Source: Ectobacillus funiculus
GTDB taxonomy: Bacteria; Bacillota; Bacilli; Bacillales; Bacillaceae_G
Assembly: GCF_004138295.1 (NCBI RefSeq)
Contig: NZ_SCFM01000013.1
Location: forward strand, 181,557-245,556
DNA: 64,000 nt
Direction of reading: 5' to 3'
In this document: in pieces, positions 28,448 through 36,803 of the stretch
Position numbering within the stretch: the stretch's first letter is position 1
Layout of the letters: every line of letters begins with the position of its first letter
Program-made: the position numbers and the translations under genes
The notes under the pieces: generated by a model
Told to the model about the DNA's origin: nothing
The model's input: the letters and a program-made list of their open reading frames with translations, nothing else
Databases searched by the model: none

Positions 28448-28466
28448 ATAAGAAAATAAGGGTACA

Positions 28467-29579
28467 TTAGGCGGAAATTTTTGCCTGGTAGTACCCGCGG
28501 GCAATTTTTTGGACATAGGTAGCTACATCTGCTTCGATTTCACGGACAATCGTCATGGCAGCTTCATAGCCTTGCAGTGTGAAGACATGAAGATCGTGCT
28601 GAATACGCTGCAGTGCTTTTTCGAGCATGTCTGTTCCAAATTCAAGGGCAAGGTTGTGAATATGCTTCTTGTCGATTTCATAGCGGCCAAAGCTTTGGAA
28701 GAAAGACTGGAAGCGGGTGAATAAGTGCTCAGCATATGCTTTTTCGATTGTTTTTTTCTTTTTGCTATCACGTGAGCCGATTAAGCCGCATGACAGAATA
28801 AACCCATCCTTTACTTTCTCAAGGATGGATTTTTTCATATTCTTTTCTTCCATAAATGTTTTAATACAGTCTTCTTTTTCAAATAGTTCTATTTTGAAGA
28901 TGGAGCTGAGCTTGTCCGCCAGCTGGCGAATAGCCCGTTTGTAGCCGATATAACGCGGTAGAATATGCTTGATCTCGCTGTAGGAGAGCAAGGCTTCTGT
29001 TTCTTTTTTGACATTTACATCCTTTTCGTATGTATAGAGTGCACGCAACGCGAGGCGCAGTACATTTACGCTGCGGATGCCGAGCAGAAGGTACATTACT
29101 TCGTCAGTAATAGACGTGTAGCCGCCTTTGGAATAGTATTCATCTTCTTGGAAATCTTCAGCTTTTTCCTGTGATGATTCCTTTGTATGCAAATCAAGGA
29201 AATCCTCTAAATAATTGCAAAGAGAGACTTCGATATATCCGCCCCATAGTCTGTCCCATTGAATGATGCCGGCATTTGCAAGCAGGATATTGTTATTTTG
29301 GATGGTACGCACGGAGCAGCCCATTGTGCACGCCATTTCTTGTTCAGAGATAAGTGTAATTGTGCCATCGCTTGTACATTTGGATGCATACGTAAGAAGC
29401 TGCTTCATAAGGGAAGCAGTCCATTTGATAGACAGAAATGCATCGCCAATGCCAAGGTTATGCTTTTCGTATGTATATATCCCATTCTGCTTTGTTTGCC
29501 GATTCAAGCCGCTCATTACAGCGAGAAGCTTGTTTGCCACAAGAATATGGCGCTTTAAGATAAGCTTTCCTTGCTCCAT
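28467..29579 (-). CDS. Replication-initiator-like winged-helix protein A
   Basis: Protein of 370 aa that I cannot assign to a named family. Residues about 88-128 look like a helix-turn-helix with a wing (SEQEMACTMGCSVRTIQNNN, then GYIEVSLCNYLEDF), as in plasmid replication initiators and DnaD/RepA-type proteins. The remainder is helical and Lys-rich, with a C-terminal region (about 270-365) containing two long amphipathic helices. Start ATG behind GGGAGGG. Its promoter and upstream DNA carry eleven direct 18-bp repeats, as found for iteron-type initiators. It could equally be a transcriptional regulator of its own promoter. No membrane segment. Confidence 0.55.
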   Translation of the reverse strand: MEQGKLILKRHILVANKLLAVMSGLNRQTKQNGIYTYEKHNLGIGDAFLSIKWTASLMKQLLTYASKCTSDGTITLISEQEMACTMGCSVRTIQNNNILLANAGIIQWDRLWGGYIEVSLCNYLEDFLDLHTKESSQEKAEDFQEDEYYSKGGYTSITDEVMYLLLGIRSVNVLRLALRALYTYEKDVNVKKETEALLSYSEIKHILPRYIGYKRAIRQLADKLSSIFKIELFEKEDCIKTFMEEKNMKKSILEKVKDGFILSCGLIGSRDSKKKKTIEKAYAEHLFTRFQSFFQSFGRYEIDKKHIHNLALEFGTDMLEKALQRIQHDLHVFTLQGYEAAMTIVREIEADVATYVQKIARGYYQAKISA

Positions 29580-29610
29580 GTGTAGCCCTCCCTTCTATTT
29601 TCCTTTTTAC

Positions 29611-29638
29611 AGTATAGTAGGGGGGAGAATGGTTGTAA
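29611..29638 (-). promoter_or_regulatory. Promoter of Rep-like gene A
   Basis: On the minus strand TTACAA (29638-29633), 16-bp spacer and TATACT (29616-29611). The first 18-bp repeat begins 13 bp upstream of this -35, so a protein bound there could control the gene. Confidence 0.6.
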
Positions 29639-29650
29639 AACGACATAACA

Positions 29651-30285
29651 GTACGGGGAAATGGTTCACTTCTCTTTAAAAGCCTGATATATCAACGTTT
29701 TTTAATGGTGTCATACTAGTACGGAGGAATGGTTCAATGTTATTTGTGACAAAGGGTTTGTACAAATGAGTACGGGTTTTTGGTTCAAAAATGATGATAT
29801 TGCATCTATTTTCTTTTGATTATACCTGTTTTGTGCAGCATTGTTATGTAACAGAAACGTAGGCACGAAGCGGGTTTGATAGGGAAAAAGCAAGGGGAAT
29901 GACAAAATAGTACGGAGGTGTGGTTCATTTGTGAAGACGGCTGTTAGTTTTGTCGAAGTTAGCATAATTCGTACGGAGAAATGGTTCAAATTATCGAGAA
30001 TGCTGCTATTTTGGTCACAAAATATTCATAATTAAAATGCGAAAAAATGAGGAAAAACAGGGATTTACGTAGAAAATATAACCATTTCGTGCATATTGTC
30101 AAAAAAGTACGGAGGTATTGTTCACTATGTCAAAAAGGTACGGAAGCAATGTTCACTTTTTATGAAAAGTACGGAAGTCTGGTTCATTTTTTAGAGCAAG
30201 TACGGAGAAATGGTTCACTTTTTTTTGCAAGATCGTACGGAGAAATGGTTCACTTTTTGACGTGTTAGTACGGAGAAATGGTTCA
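29651..30285 (+). repeat. Iteron-like array: eleven direct copies of an 18-bp repeat
   Basis: Consensus GTACGGAGAAATGGTTCA, all in the same direction. Starts: 29651, 29719, 29770, 29910, 29971, 30107, 30138, 30169, 30200, 30235, 30268. The GTACGG head and GTTCA tail are invariant; the middle varies. Copies 6-9 are exactly 31 bp apart and copies 9-11 are 35 and 33 bp apart, close to three helical turns, so the sites face the same side of the DNA. An AT-rich stretch (29989-30106) without copies lies in the middle. Not a CRISPR: the repeats are too short and the spacers irregular and AT-rich. It lies upstream of Rep-like gene A, whose product is the prime candidate to bind it. Confidence 0.92.
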
Positions 30286-30291
30286 AAAGTT

Positions 30292-30348
30292 GAATTAGCA
30301 TACGAGAATGTCGATTCTGTGTATGAAGCAATGGCGATGTACGGCTAA
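30292..30348 (+). pseudogene. Possible coding tail
   Basis: Directly after the last 18-bp repeat the plus strand reads ELAYENVDSVYEAMAMYG and stop, with normal codon use but no start or ribosome binding site. It may be the end of a gene whose front was lost when the repeat array arose or was inserted. Confidence 0.3.
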
Positions 30349-30351
30349 AAG

Positions 30352-30378
30352 ACGTACCTTTTCGTCAATAAGGTACGT
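30352..30378. other. Hairpin beside the iteron array
   Basis: ACGTACCTT (30352-30360) and AAGGTACGT (30370-30378) form a perfect 9-bp stem with a 9-base loop. It has no T run, so it is not a typical terminator. It shares the GTAC core with the 18-bp repeats. Confidence 0.55.
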
Positions 30379-30483
30379 ATGATAGGTATGCATATTTGAG
30401 GATTGCATGATTGATTTATGAAATGTGCTTCAGAAAGATAAGCGATATGAAAAAAACCACCTATTTAGGTGGCTCTTCCATTA

Positions 30484-30617
30484 CACTTTAAAACAGTATA
30501 AATTTCTAGCCGGAAGCCAACTCGACGTAGCGAGAAATTTTAGGAATAAAGTATAAGTAGAGCTACGTCTCTGTCTTCGCCCAAGGGCAGGGCTCGCCAA
30601 TCGGCGAGTTTTCTTTA
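30484..30617 (+). repeat. Family A intergenic repeat, copy 6
   Basis: Full-length copy with arms ACTTTA/TAAAGT and AAATTTCT/AGAAATTT and the hairpin CTCGCC-AATC-GGCGAG plus TTTTCTTTA. It ends exactly over the stop codon of nfrA on the other strand. Confidence 0.9.
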
Positions 30618-31364
30618 CCTTTTATTCATCCCTTGCTGCTCCACAAACTTTTTCATATACATTCTCGTCGGTTGTGAAAGAGCTTGCGCCATTTGTCCAG
30701 TCCACGTGTCTGTTCGTGTACCGCCTGTTCTTTCTGTATAGTAGTGTTTAATGGTTTGATTGTACTGCTGCAGCTGCTTTTTGTATGTTTCTTCATCTTG
30801 ATTGTAGGCATCTTCATGATAGATATGAGCTAGCGGCAGGCGAGGCTTTTTACCTGGTTCATGAACAGGATAGCCGACTGTCATGCCAAAGAGCGGAATG
30901 ACGTACTTTGGTGTGTTTAGCAGCTTTGCTACTTCTTCTAGGTTGTTGCGTAAGCCGCCAATATAGCAAATGCCAAGACCCATCGATTCAGCAGCAACAG
31001 CCGCATTTTGTGCCGCGAGCGCTGCATCAATGACAGCGACCATAAATTTCTCCGTGCTCTCGAGAGAATCGGTCATATTTGCTTCTTCCATTTCGGCAAT
31101 AACAGTGTGGCGATAGAAATCTGCGCAAAAGATGAAAAAATGACCATTTGCTTCTACATAAGGCTGATGCCCGGAAAGTTCAGCAAGCCGTTGCTTTTTT
31201 TCTTTATTACGTACGCCGATAATCGAGTACGCTTGCATATAGCTGGATGTTGATGCCGCTTGTGCGCTTTCCACAATGAATCGGATTTGCTCATCAGATA
31301 GCGGTCGGTCTTCATATTTTCGAATGGATCGATGCTGTAGCAGCAGTTCAATAATCTCGTTCAT
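30615..31364 (-). CDS. nfrA: NfrA-type FMN-dependent NADPH oxidoreductase
   Basis: Nitroreductase-family flavoenzyme of 249 aa. RSIRKYEDRPLSDEQI (about residues 12-27) binds FMN phosphate, and GLGICYIGGLRNN (about 134-146) is the conserved nitroreductase motif. B. subtilis NfrA reduces FMN, nitro compounds and disulfides with NADPH and is stress-induced. Ribosome binding site GGAGGG. It lies 19 bp downstream of the 473-aa Rep-like gene on the same strand and may share its transcript, although the functions have no obvious link. Confidence 0.9.
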   Translation of the reverse strand: MNEIIELLLQHRSIRKYEDRPLSDEQIRFIVESAQAASTSSYMQAYSIIGVRNKEKKQRLAELSGHQPYVEANGHFFIFCADFYRHTVIAEMEEANMTDSLESTEKFMVAVIDAALAAQNAAVAAESMGLGICYIGGLRNNLEEVAKLLNTPKYVIPLFGMTVGYPVHEPGKKPRLPLAHIYHEDAYNQDEETYKKQLQQYNQTIKHYYTERTGGTRTDTWTGQMAQALSQPTRMYMKKFVEQQGMNKR

Positions 31365-31383
31365 TCTTCATGTATCCCTCCGT

Positions 31384-32805
31384 TTAAGTTAGTGCATCAT
31401 AATTCGAGTATTCGATCGGCATATACTCGTATTTTCCTTCTAGCAGATCCCGCACTTCCTTTTCTTCAAGCGGAATAAAGGTAACCCAAAATACTTCGCC
31501 CATACGGCGGTAGGATTGAACAACAATTTTTTGGGAAATGAGCTCCTCTAGTGCCTCTTCGACTTCTTTTAAGTTTTCTGATTTTCGTCGCTTTTTAAAA
31601 CGGATTTTTGTGGCGAAGTAGATATAATTGAGTTTTACCTGATACGATGATTTCGACTCATAGCAATACAGCCGTTCCTTTTGCAGTGCAAACAGCAGAT
31701 GATAGGAAGAATCCAGGCTTAGATTTTCAACCTTTTTCTTATACATGCGGATCGTTTGTTTTTGAATATAATCGTGATAAATTACTTCGTTAACATGGAT
31801 TTCTGCCACGCGCGTACCGTTTGGCTGTGTGTAGATGCGGACAAAGTCAAAAATGCCATAGGATACAATATCATCATCCTGCCGCTTTGTCATGCTGAAA
31901 TGCTTCATTTTTGTAATGCGCTCTTCTACGATTTTATAGTTTTTCGTGCCATCGGTTTTATATAGATTTTTGACAAGATCACCGATTTTAATTTCAATAA
32001 TTTTACGAGACGCAAAGCGCTCATCACGGTTGCTCATGACTTCAAGAAAAATTTTATAATCCAGACGGTCTAAATCGCTTACCTTGTTGCCATGCTCTTC
32101 AACATATTCCTTTTCAATAAGAAATTGATAGTCTGTGCCATCGCCAAGGTCGTAGTAGCTTTGAAAGTAATGCTTGCCTTCGCGTTCAAGCATCGGTTGA
32201 TTAAGCTGCACCTTGCCGCGTGTGTTCGAAAAGAAAGGGTGCTCGACTGTACTGAACGGACTTTCAATAATGAGCTCATCTAGAAGTGAAAAGGAGTTAT
32301 CCGTTAGCGTGATCCCGAGAATGACGGCAATGTCTGCGTGTAATGCTTTTTCAATTTGCGAACGTGTTTTTGCGTGAATATAACGATAGTCTGATAAGAA
32401 CTGTGAATCGTCTTCACTCCACTGCGTAATTTCTTCTATTCTAGATGCAATGACCTCAGTGGGGGAGGAAAAGCTGTGGAATTGCTGCTTAAAGGCTTTT
32501 TCTCCGTATTTTGTATAATATGCTTCGAGCAAATCATATTCTTCTGCTAGCTCTTTGCGACCTTTTTTCTTGTTTTCGTAATCCTGTATTGTACTGTTTA
32601 CCCAGCGCCGCTTTGTCCGGTTTAGGGAGTTACGTTTAATAATGCGAAGCGCATCCTTGATGTCTTTATCATGGTATTTTTCTTCGTAAATCGAGAGGAT
32701 GGCATCCTCTAAATCCTGTTTCATATATTTTTCATAGACAGAAAGAATATTCAATCTTGAAATTCGATCAATAACTTCGCTGATTAATGCGGAAGTTTGT
32801 ACCAA
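31384..32805 (-). CDS. Replication-initiator-like protein B
   Basis: Protein of 473 aa without a family name I can defend. The N-terminal ~200 residues are helical and strongly charged. The C-terminal half looks like two winged-helix units: KIIEIKIGDLVKNLYKTDG...AEIHVNEVIYHDYI (about 260-355) and KLNYIYFATKIRFKKRRK...RRMGEVFWVTFIPL (about 400-460). Such a tandem arrangement is known from Rep_3/RepE-type plasmid initiators. The TTG start at 32805 follows ACAGGTGA; an ATG frame start at 32874 lacks a ribosome binding site. TTGTACC motifs just upstream (32798 and 32834) could be binding sites. It does not contain metal or nuclease motifs I recognise. Confidence 0.5.
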   Translation of the reverse strand: MVQTSALISEVIDRISRLNILSVYEKYMKQDLEDAILSIYEEKYHDKDIKDALRIIKRNSLNRTKRRWVNSTIQDYENKKKGRKELAEEYDLLEAYYTKYGEKAFKQQFHSFSSPTEVIASRIEEITQWSEDDSQFLSDYRYIHAKTRSQIEKALHADIAVILGITLTDNSFSLLDELIIESPFSTVEHPFFSNTRGKVQLNQPMLEREGKHYFQSYYDLGDGTDYQFLIEKEYVEEHGNKVSDLDRLDYKIFLEVMSNRDERFASRKIIEIKIGDLVKNLYKTDGTKNYKIVEERITKMKHFSMTKRQDDDIVSYGIFDFVRIYTQPNGTRVAEIHVNEVIYHDYIQKQTIRMYKKKVENLSLDSSYHLLFALQKERLYCYESKSSYQVKLNYIYFATKIRFKKRRKSENLKEVEEALEELISQKIVVQSYRRMGEVFWVTFIPLEEKEVRDLLEGKYEYMPIEYSNYDALT

Positions 32806-32986
32806 TGCTATCACCTGTCTTTCCTGTACAGATTGTACCAAAGTCAGGTAAGAGATTTCAATGCATGGAATCAAACTTTACGCAGGTGAATGTATGGTGG
32901 AATTTGGCTGGCTCTGTCCAGATTGCTGAAAGGGAAAGAAAGCATGGTATACTATGGAAGATGACACGAAGGTAAGGGGAGCAATT

Positions 32987-33712
32987 ATGCCAAATATTTA
33001 TTTGATTTATACATACATGGCGCTTGTACTATTTGTATTTATTGCCTTGCCCATTTTGCTTAGCTTTCCTGAAGCAAGAACAGGGGGGCTGTTAACAGTG
33101 TATCGGATTGTGCGAACAGCAGAAACATTTGCAGCATTAGCTAATACGTTAATACATGAATTATCTCATGGTTTGATGGCAATTGTAACAGGCGGGAAGG
33201 TGCATAAAATTACGCTGCATCGGGATACGAGCGGTTTAGCTATCACAAGAACGAAAAGATCTCGCACGATACGAGCGTTAGTTGCGTATGCAGGCTATAC
33301 TGGTTCCTCCGCAGCAGCGGTTGGCTTGTTTTATTTGCTGCAACAGGGCGACTATCAGACAATTTTGCTTATTTTTCTTGGTATTACAGCAGTCTCTTCT
33401 TTGTTTTGGGTTCGGAACTTATATGGATTTCTTTGGGCAATTAGTTTCTTGCTGGTAATTGGATATATTGTCTATAAACAATATACAGTACTCATTCTTC
33501 ATGTGAGCATTTTCTTCTCCGTTGTAGTGCTTGTAGACTCTATTACATCAGCGTGGACAATTTGCAAGCTAAGTGTCACCAATCGATATGAGGCAGGGGA
33601 TGCGACGAGCTTGGCGGAGGCTACGTTTATTCCAGCTGCGGTGTGGGGAGCAGTGTTTTTTGGGCAGGCTTTATATGCGGGATATTATGTGATGAAAACC
33701 TTTGTCTTGTAG
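32987..33712 (+). CDS. M50-like membrane metalloprotease
   Basis: Membrane protein of 241 aa with the zinc motif HELSH (about residues 56-60, in NTLIHELSHGLMAIVTGG) and six or so hydrophobic segments, as in the Peptidase_M50B (site-2-protease-like) group. Members cleave membrane-bound substrates or may be non-proteolytic; the target is unknown. The ATG at 32987 has AAGGGGAG upstream, and the frame before it is not likely coding. Divergent from Rep-like gene B, with a very strong terminator downstream. Confidence 0.8.
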   Translation: MPNIYLIYTYMALVLFVFIALPILLSFPEARTGGLLTVYRIVRTAETFAALANTLIHELSHGLMAIVTGGKVHKITLHRDTSGLAITRTKRSRTIRALVAYAGYTGSSAAAVGLFYLLQQGDYQTILLIFLGITAVSSLFWVRNLYGFLWAISFLLVIGYIVYKQYTVLILHVSIFFSVVVLVDSITSAWTICKLSVTNRYEAGDATSLAEATFIPAAVWGAVFFGQALYAGYYVMKTFVL

Positions 33713-33770
33713 GTTGTGCAGGAAAAAAAATTGTTAAAAAATAAGATTCGCAGTTTTGCTAGAGAATACG

Positions 33771-33817
33771 CAAGAGAAAAGGCGGACAATGTCCGTCTTT
33801 TCTCTTGTTATTTTTTT
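33771..33817 (+). terminator. Terminator of the M50-like gene
   Basis: A 17-bp stem with one G-T pair (33771-33787 with 33791-33807) followed by TTATTTTTTT. Confidence 0.92.
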
Positions 33818-33818
33818 A

Positions 33819-33946
33819 CCTTTTAAGGAAGTATAAATTTCTAGCTAGAAGACCATTCGATGTAGTGAGAAATTGTAGGAATAAAGTAGGGCTACGTCTC
33901 TGTCCTTACACAAGGGCAGGGCTCGCCAATCAGCGCGTTTTCTTTA
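33819..33946 (+). repeat. Family A intergenic repeat, copy 7
   Basis: Nearly full-length, with a shortened middle. The last hairpin is damaged (CTCGCC-AATC-AGCGCG), so it should be a weaker terminator than the intact copies. Confidence 0.8.
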
Positions 33947-34314
33947 TGTGTAAACGAGTAATTACCAACCTACACTATACTTTTTAGAGAAGGCGATTCT
34001 TCCAAGTAAGATAATGAATGAGAATAAGTTGACACGTTTCATTGCGATACCCCCGGTTGTGTTTGAATTTGTATGCCTGCTGTTTGTTGCGTTAAGAATA
34101 CTATAAAATGTTCACTTTTGTCACGTGTGATGTCAGAAAACATAACGTTTATTTTTCGTCTTTTTCTGTCGAAATTAAGAAAGATACACAGGTTTTACAA
34201 TGAAAAGGTGAATTTTCACCTTGATGTATTTATAAAAGAGATTGGTTCTTTGTCGAAAGGAAGGTATTATACATGAACGAGAAGAAAAATCAAATAGTTT
34301 TTATGTAACTTTAA
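33947..34314 (+). other. nas upstream region
   Basis: No accepted gene. A 30-codon hydrophobic frame (34014-34106) has no ribosome binding site. An 11-codon frame at 34273 has a good one (AAAGGAAGG) and could be a leader peptide, although it lies upstream of the likely nas start site. Confidence 0.4.
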
Positions 34315-34331
34315 TGTTAGAAATTATAACA
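34315..34331. promoter_or_regulatory. TnrA/GlnR box of the nas operon
   Basis: TGTTAGAAATTATAACA fits every fixed position of the TnrA consensus TGTNANAWWWTNTNACA. A -10 AATAAT lies at 34362-34367, which puts the box centre about 51 bp before the start, the position at which TnrA activates. Confidence 0.88.
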
Positions 34332-34422
34332 TTAAAGATTCCATTTCCCTGCGTTTTATGAAATAATAAGAAGCATGCAAAGTTTTATTGACAATTTCTC
34401 ATAACTTGCCGGAGGTTTTGAC

Positions 34423-36783
34423 ATGCACAAACAAAAGCTAGTATTAGTAGGGAACGGAATGGCGGGTGTTCGTTGCATTGAGGAAATTTTACAACATAAT
34501 CCAGATGCCTTTGAGATTACGATTTTCGGCAGCGAACCGCATGTAAACTATAATCGAATTTTATTATCGACTGTGCTACAAGGCAGCACATCGGTTGCAG
34601 ATATTGTTATCAATGACCGCGATTGGTATGAGCAGAACAACATTCAGTTGTTTAGCGGGGAAACAGTTGCTGCGATTGATACTGAGAAGAAAGTGATTAA
34701 GACAGATCAAGATCGACAAGTACCGTACGATATTCTTATTTTAGCAACAGGATCGGTTCCATTTATGCTTCCGCTCCCAGGAGCTGACAAGGACGGAGTT
34801 ATTGCGTTTCGAACGATTGAAGACTGCCAAACGATGGTGGAAACAGCAAAACAGTATAAAAAAGCGGTTGTTATTGGTGGCGGATTATTAGGGCTGGAGG
34901 CTGCGAGAGGACTGTTAAACCTTGGGATGGATGTGCACGTTGTTCACATTGCTGACTACCTGATGGAAAGGCAGCTTGATCGAACAGCGGCGAAAATGCT
35001 GCAGGCAGAGCTGGAAGCGCAAGGGATGAAATTTCTTCTGGAAAAGCACACAGCAGAGATTGCTGGGGAAGACCGGGTAGAGCGGCTTGTTTTTAAGGAT
35101 GGAACAGAGGTAGAAGCTGACTTGGTTGTCATGGCTGTCGGAGTAAGGCCGAATGTACGGCTGGCGCAAGAGAGTGGGATAGAAGTAAACAGAGCGATTG
35201 TCGTTAACGACTATTTGGAAACAAGTGTACCAAATGTATATGCAGTCGGCGAATGTGTCGAACACCGAGGAATGGTGTATGGACTAGTAAAGCCGCTGTA
35301 TGAGCAAGGGAAGATATTAGCTAAGCGTATTTGTGGAATCGATTCAGAGGGATATGAAGGCTCTGTTCTTTCGACGCAGCTGAAAATATCCGGTGTTGAT
35401 GTGTTTTCGGTTGGCCAGTTTATAGAGGATGAAACGGCGAAGGCTGTTACGATTCATAATGCAGCAGACGGTATTTATAAAAAGGCCGTGTTCCGTGAGG
35501 ATAAAATGATCGGTGCTGTATTATTTGGCGATACGAAGGATGGTACAAAACTGCTTGATATTATTGTGAAACAACGAGATGTGTCTGATACGGATAAAGT
35601 ATCTCTTCTTCAGTCATCAAGCGACGGTGGCAATGAGGTTGCACAGATGGCTCACAGCAGCATTATTTGTAATTGTAATGGTGTTTCAAAGGGCAGCATT
35701 ATTGAAGCCGTTCAAACAAAGGGATTAACAACGGTTGAAGAGATTAAAGCCTGTACGAAGGCTTCGGGCTCTTGCGGCGGGTGTAAGCCTTTGGTGGCTG
35801 ATTTATTGGCATATATACAAAGTGACGACTTTGAAGAAGTAATCGAGAAAAAACCAATGTGCCCTTGTACGGCGCTTACTGAGGATGAAGTTGTGCAGGA
35901 GATGCAGCTGCGTGGTCTTGCGTCTGTGAAAGAGGTCATGAAGGAGCTTCATTGGAAGGATAGCGAAGGCTGCTCTGTTTGCCGTCCTGCTTTGCAGTAT
36001 TATTTAGGAATGATTGACCCAGAGTACGAAATCAAACGTGAAGTTTTATACATGAACAAACAGATGAATGCGATTGTACAAAGTGACGGCACGTACTCCA
36101 TTGTTCCGCAAATGTACGGGGGCTTAACAACAGCAGATCAATTACGGAAAATTGCTGATGTAGCGGAAAGATATCAGATTGCGAATGTAGCGATAACGAG
36201 TGAGCAGCGCATTCTATTGATGGGTGTGAAGCAAGAGGATTTAACGAGCGTTTGGGCTGAGTTAGATATGCCATTAAGCGCGACATATGGAAATATGGTA
36301 CAAAATGTAAAAACGTGTATCGGTGAACATGTCTGTCAATGTGAGAAGGATAAGGCTTTGGAGCTAGCTGTTCTGTTAGAAAAGCAAGCAGAATTTGTGA
36401 CAACACCTTATCGAATTAAAATGGGTGTGTCAGCCTGTATGCATAATGGAGCGGGCTCGACAACGAAGGATATCGGCATTATGGGGATAGACAGAGGCTG
36501 GGAAATCTACGTTGGCGGCAGCAGCGGGCGTAATGTGCGCAGCGGACAATTGCTTTGTGTTGCGGAGACGAATGAGGAGGCAGTTGGAATTATCAGCGGT
36601 TTTATTCAATATTACCGAGAGACAGCCAATTATTTGGAGCGCACATGGCAATGGCTTGACCGAGTTGGCATCATACACGTGAGGGAAGTGTTGTTTGATA
36701 GAGAGCTTCGTCGACAATTGCTGGAGCGGCTGGAAGCAGATGCAGCTTATTACCAAAAAACATCAAGTAAAAGCTACTCATAA
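34423..36783 (+). CDS. nasB: Assimilatory nitrate reductase electron-transfer subunit NasB
   Basis: Flavoprotein of 786 aa that passes electrons from NADH to NasC for nitrate reduction. It has an FAD/NAD domain (GNGMAGVRCIEEI near residue 10, GGGLLGLEAARGL near 155) and two BFD-type [2Fe-2S] domains (CNCNG...CGGC, about 416-454; CPC...CSVC, about 480-519). Its C-terminus is related to nitrite reductase. There C632 and C638 remain, but the last pair reads C672-MHN-G676, so the sirohaem-ligand cysteine is lost. This and the adjacent nasC favour NasB over nitrite reductase NirB/NasD. RBS GGAGGT; TnrA box upstream. Confidence 0.88.
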   Translation: MHKQKLVLVGNGMAGVRCIEEILQHNPDAFEITIFGSEPHVNYNRILLSTVLQGSTSVADIVINDRDWYEQNNIQLFSGETVAAIDTEKKVIKTDQDRQVPYDILILATGSVPFMLPLPGADKDGVIAFRTIEDCQTMVETAKQYKKAVVIGGGLLGLEAARGLLNLGMDVHVVHIADYLMERQLDRTAAKMLQAELEAQGMKFLLEKHTAEIAGEDRVERLVFKDGTEVEADLVVMAVGVRPNVRLAQESGIEVNRAIVVNDYLETSVPNVYAVGECVEHRGMVYGLVKPLYEQGKILAKRICGIDSEGYEGSVLSTQLKISGVDVFSVGQFIEDETAKAVTIHNAADGIYKKAVFREDKMIGAVLFGDTKDGTKLLDIIVKQRDVSDTDKVSLLQSSSDGGNEVAQMAHSSIICNCNGVSKGSIIEAVQTKGLTTVEEIKACTKASGSCGGCKPLVADLLAYIQSDDFEEVIEKKPMCPCTALTEDEVVQEMQLRGLASVKEVMKELHWKDSEGCSVCRPALQYYLGMIDPEYEIKREVLYMNKQMNAIVQSDGTYSIVPQMYGGLTTADQLRKIADVAERYQIANVAITSEQRILLMGVKQEDLTSVWAELDMPLSATYGNMVQNVKTCIGEHVCQCEKDKALELAVLLEKQAEFVTTPYRIKMGVSACMHNGAGSTTKDIGIMGIDRGWEIYVGGSSGRNVRSGQLLCVAETNEEAVGIISGFIQYYRETANYLERTWQWLDRVGIIHVREVLFDRELRRQLLERLEADAAYYQKTSSKSYS

Positions 36784-36803
36784 GCAAGAAAGGATGGAGA
36801 GTT

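Larger units (their letters stand above)
27789..28466. other. AT-rich gene-poor stretch with orphan signals
   Basis: No convincing gene on either strand. It contains a terminator with no gene before it (27949-27978), a Fur-box-like sequence (28331-28345) and the terminator of the next minus-strand gene (28426-28447). A hydrophobic reading frame at 28070-28252 has no ribosome binding site and is not accepted. Confidence 0.5.

Noticed and set aside
30047..30268. A 73-codon plus-strand reading frame through the repeat array
   Set aside because: It is a by-product of the repeats (recurring KKVR, YGS and VHF words), has no ribosome binding site and no protein-like composition.
29651..30285. The 18-bp repeats as a CRISPR array
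   Set aside because: Repeats are only 18 bp and variable inside, spacing is irregular (13-122 bp), spacers are AT-rich and no cas genes are nearby.
34014..34106. A 30-codon hydrophobic frame upstream of nasB
   Set aside because: No ribosome binding site; short frames of this kind are expected by chance.
34273..34308. An 11-codon leader peptide with AAAGGAAGG
   Set aside because: It lies upstream of the TnrA box and likely transcription start, so it would not be on the nas mRNA; kept only as a remark.
34423..36783. Annotation as nitrite reductase large subunit (NirB/NasD)
   Set aside because: The sirohaem cysteine is replaced by Gly, two BFD domains are present and nasC follows, all fitting NasB better.
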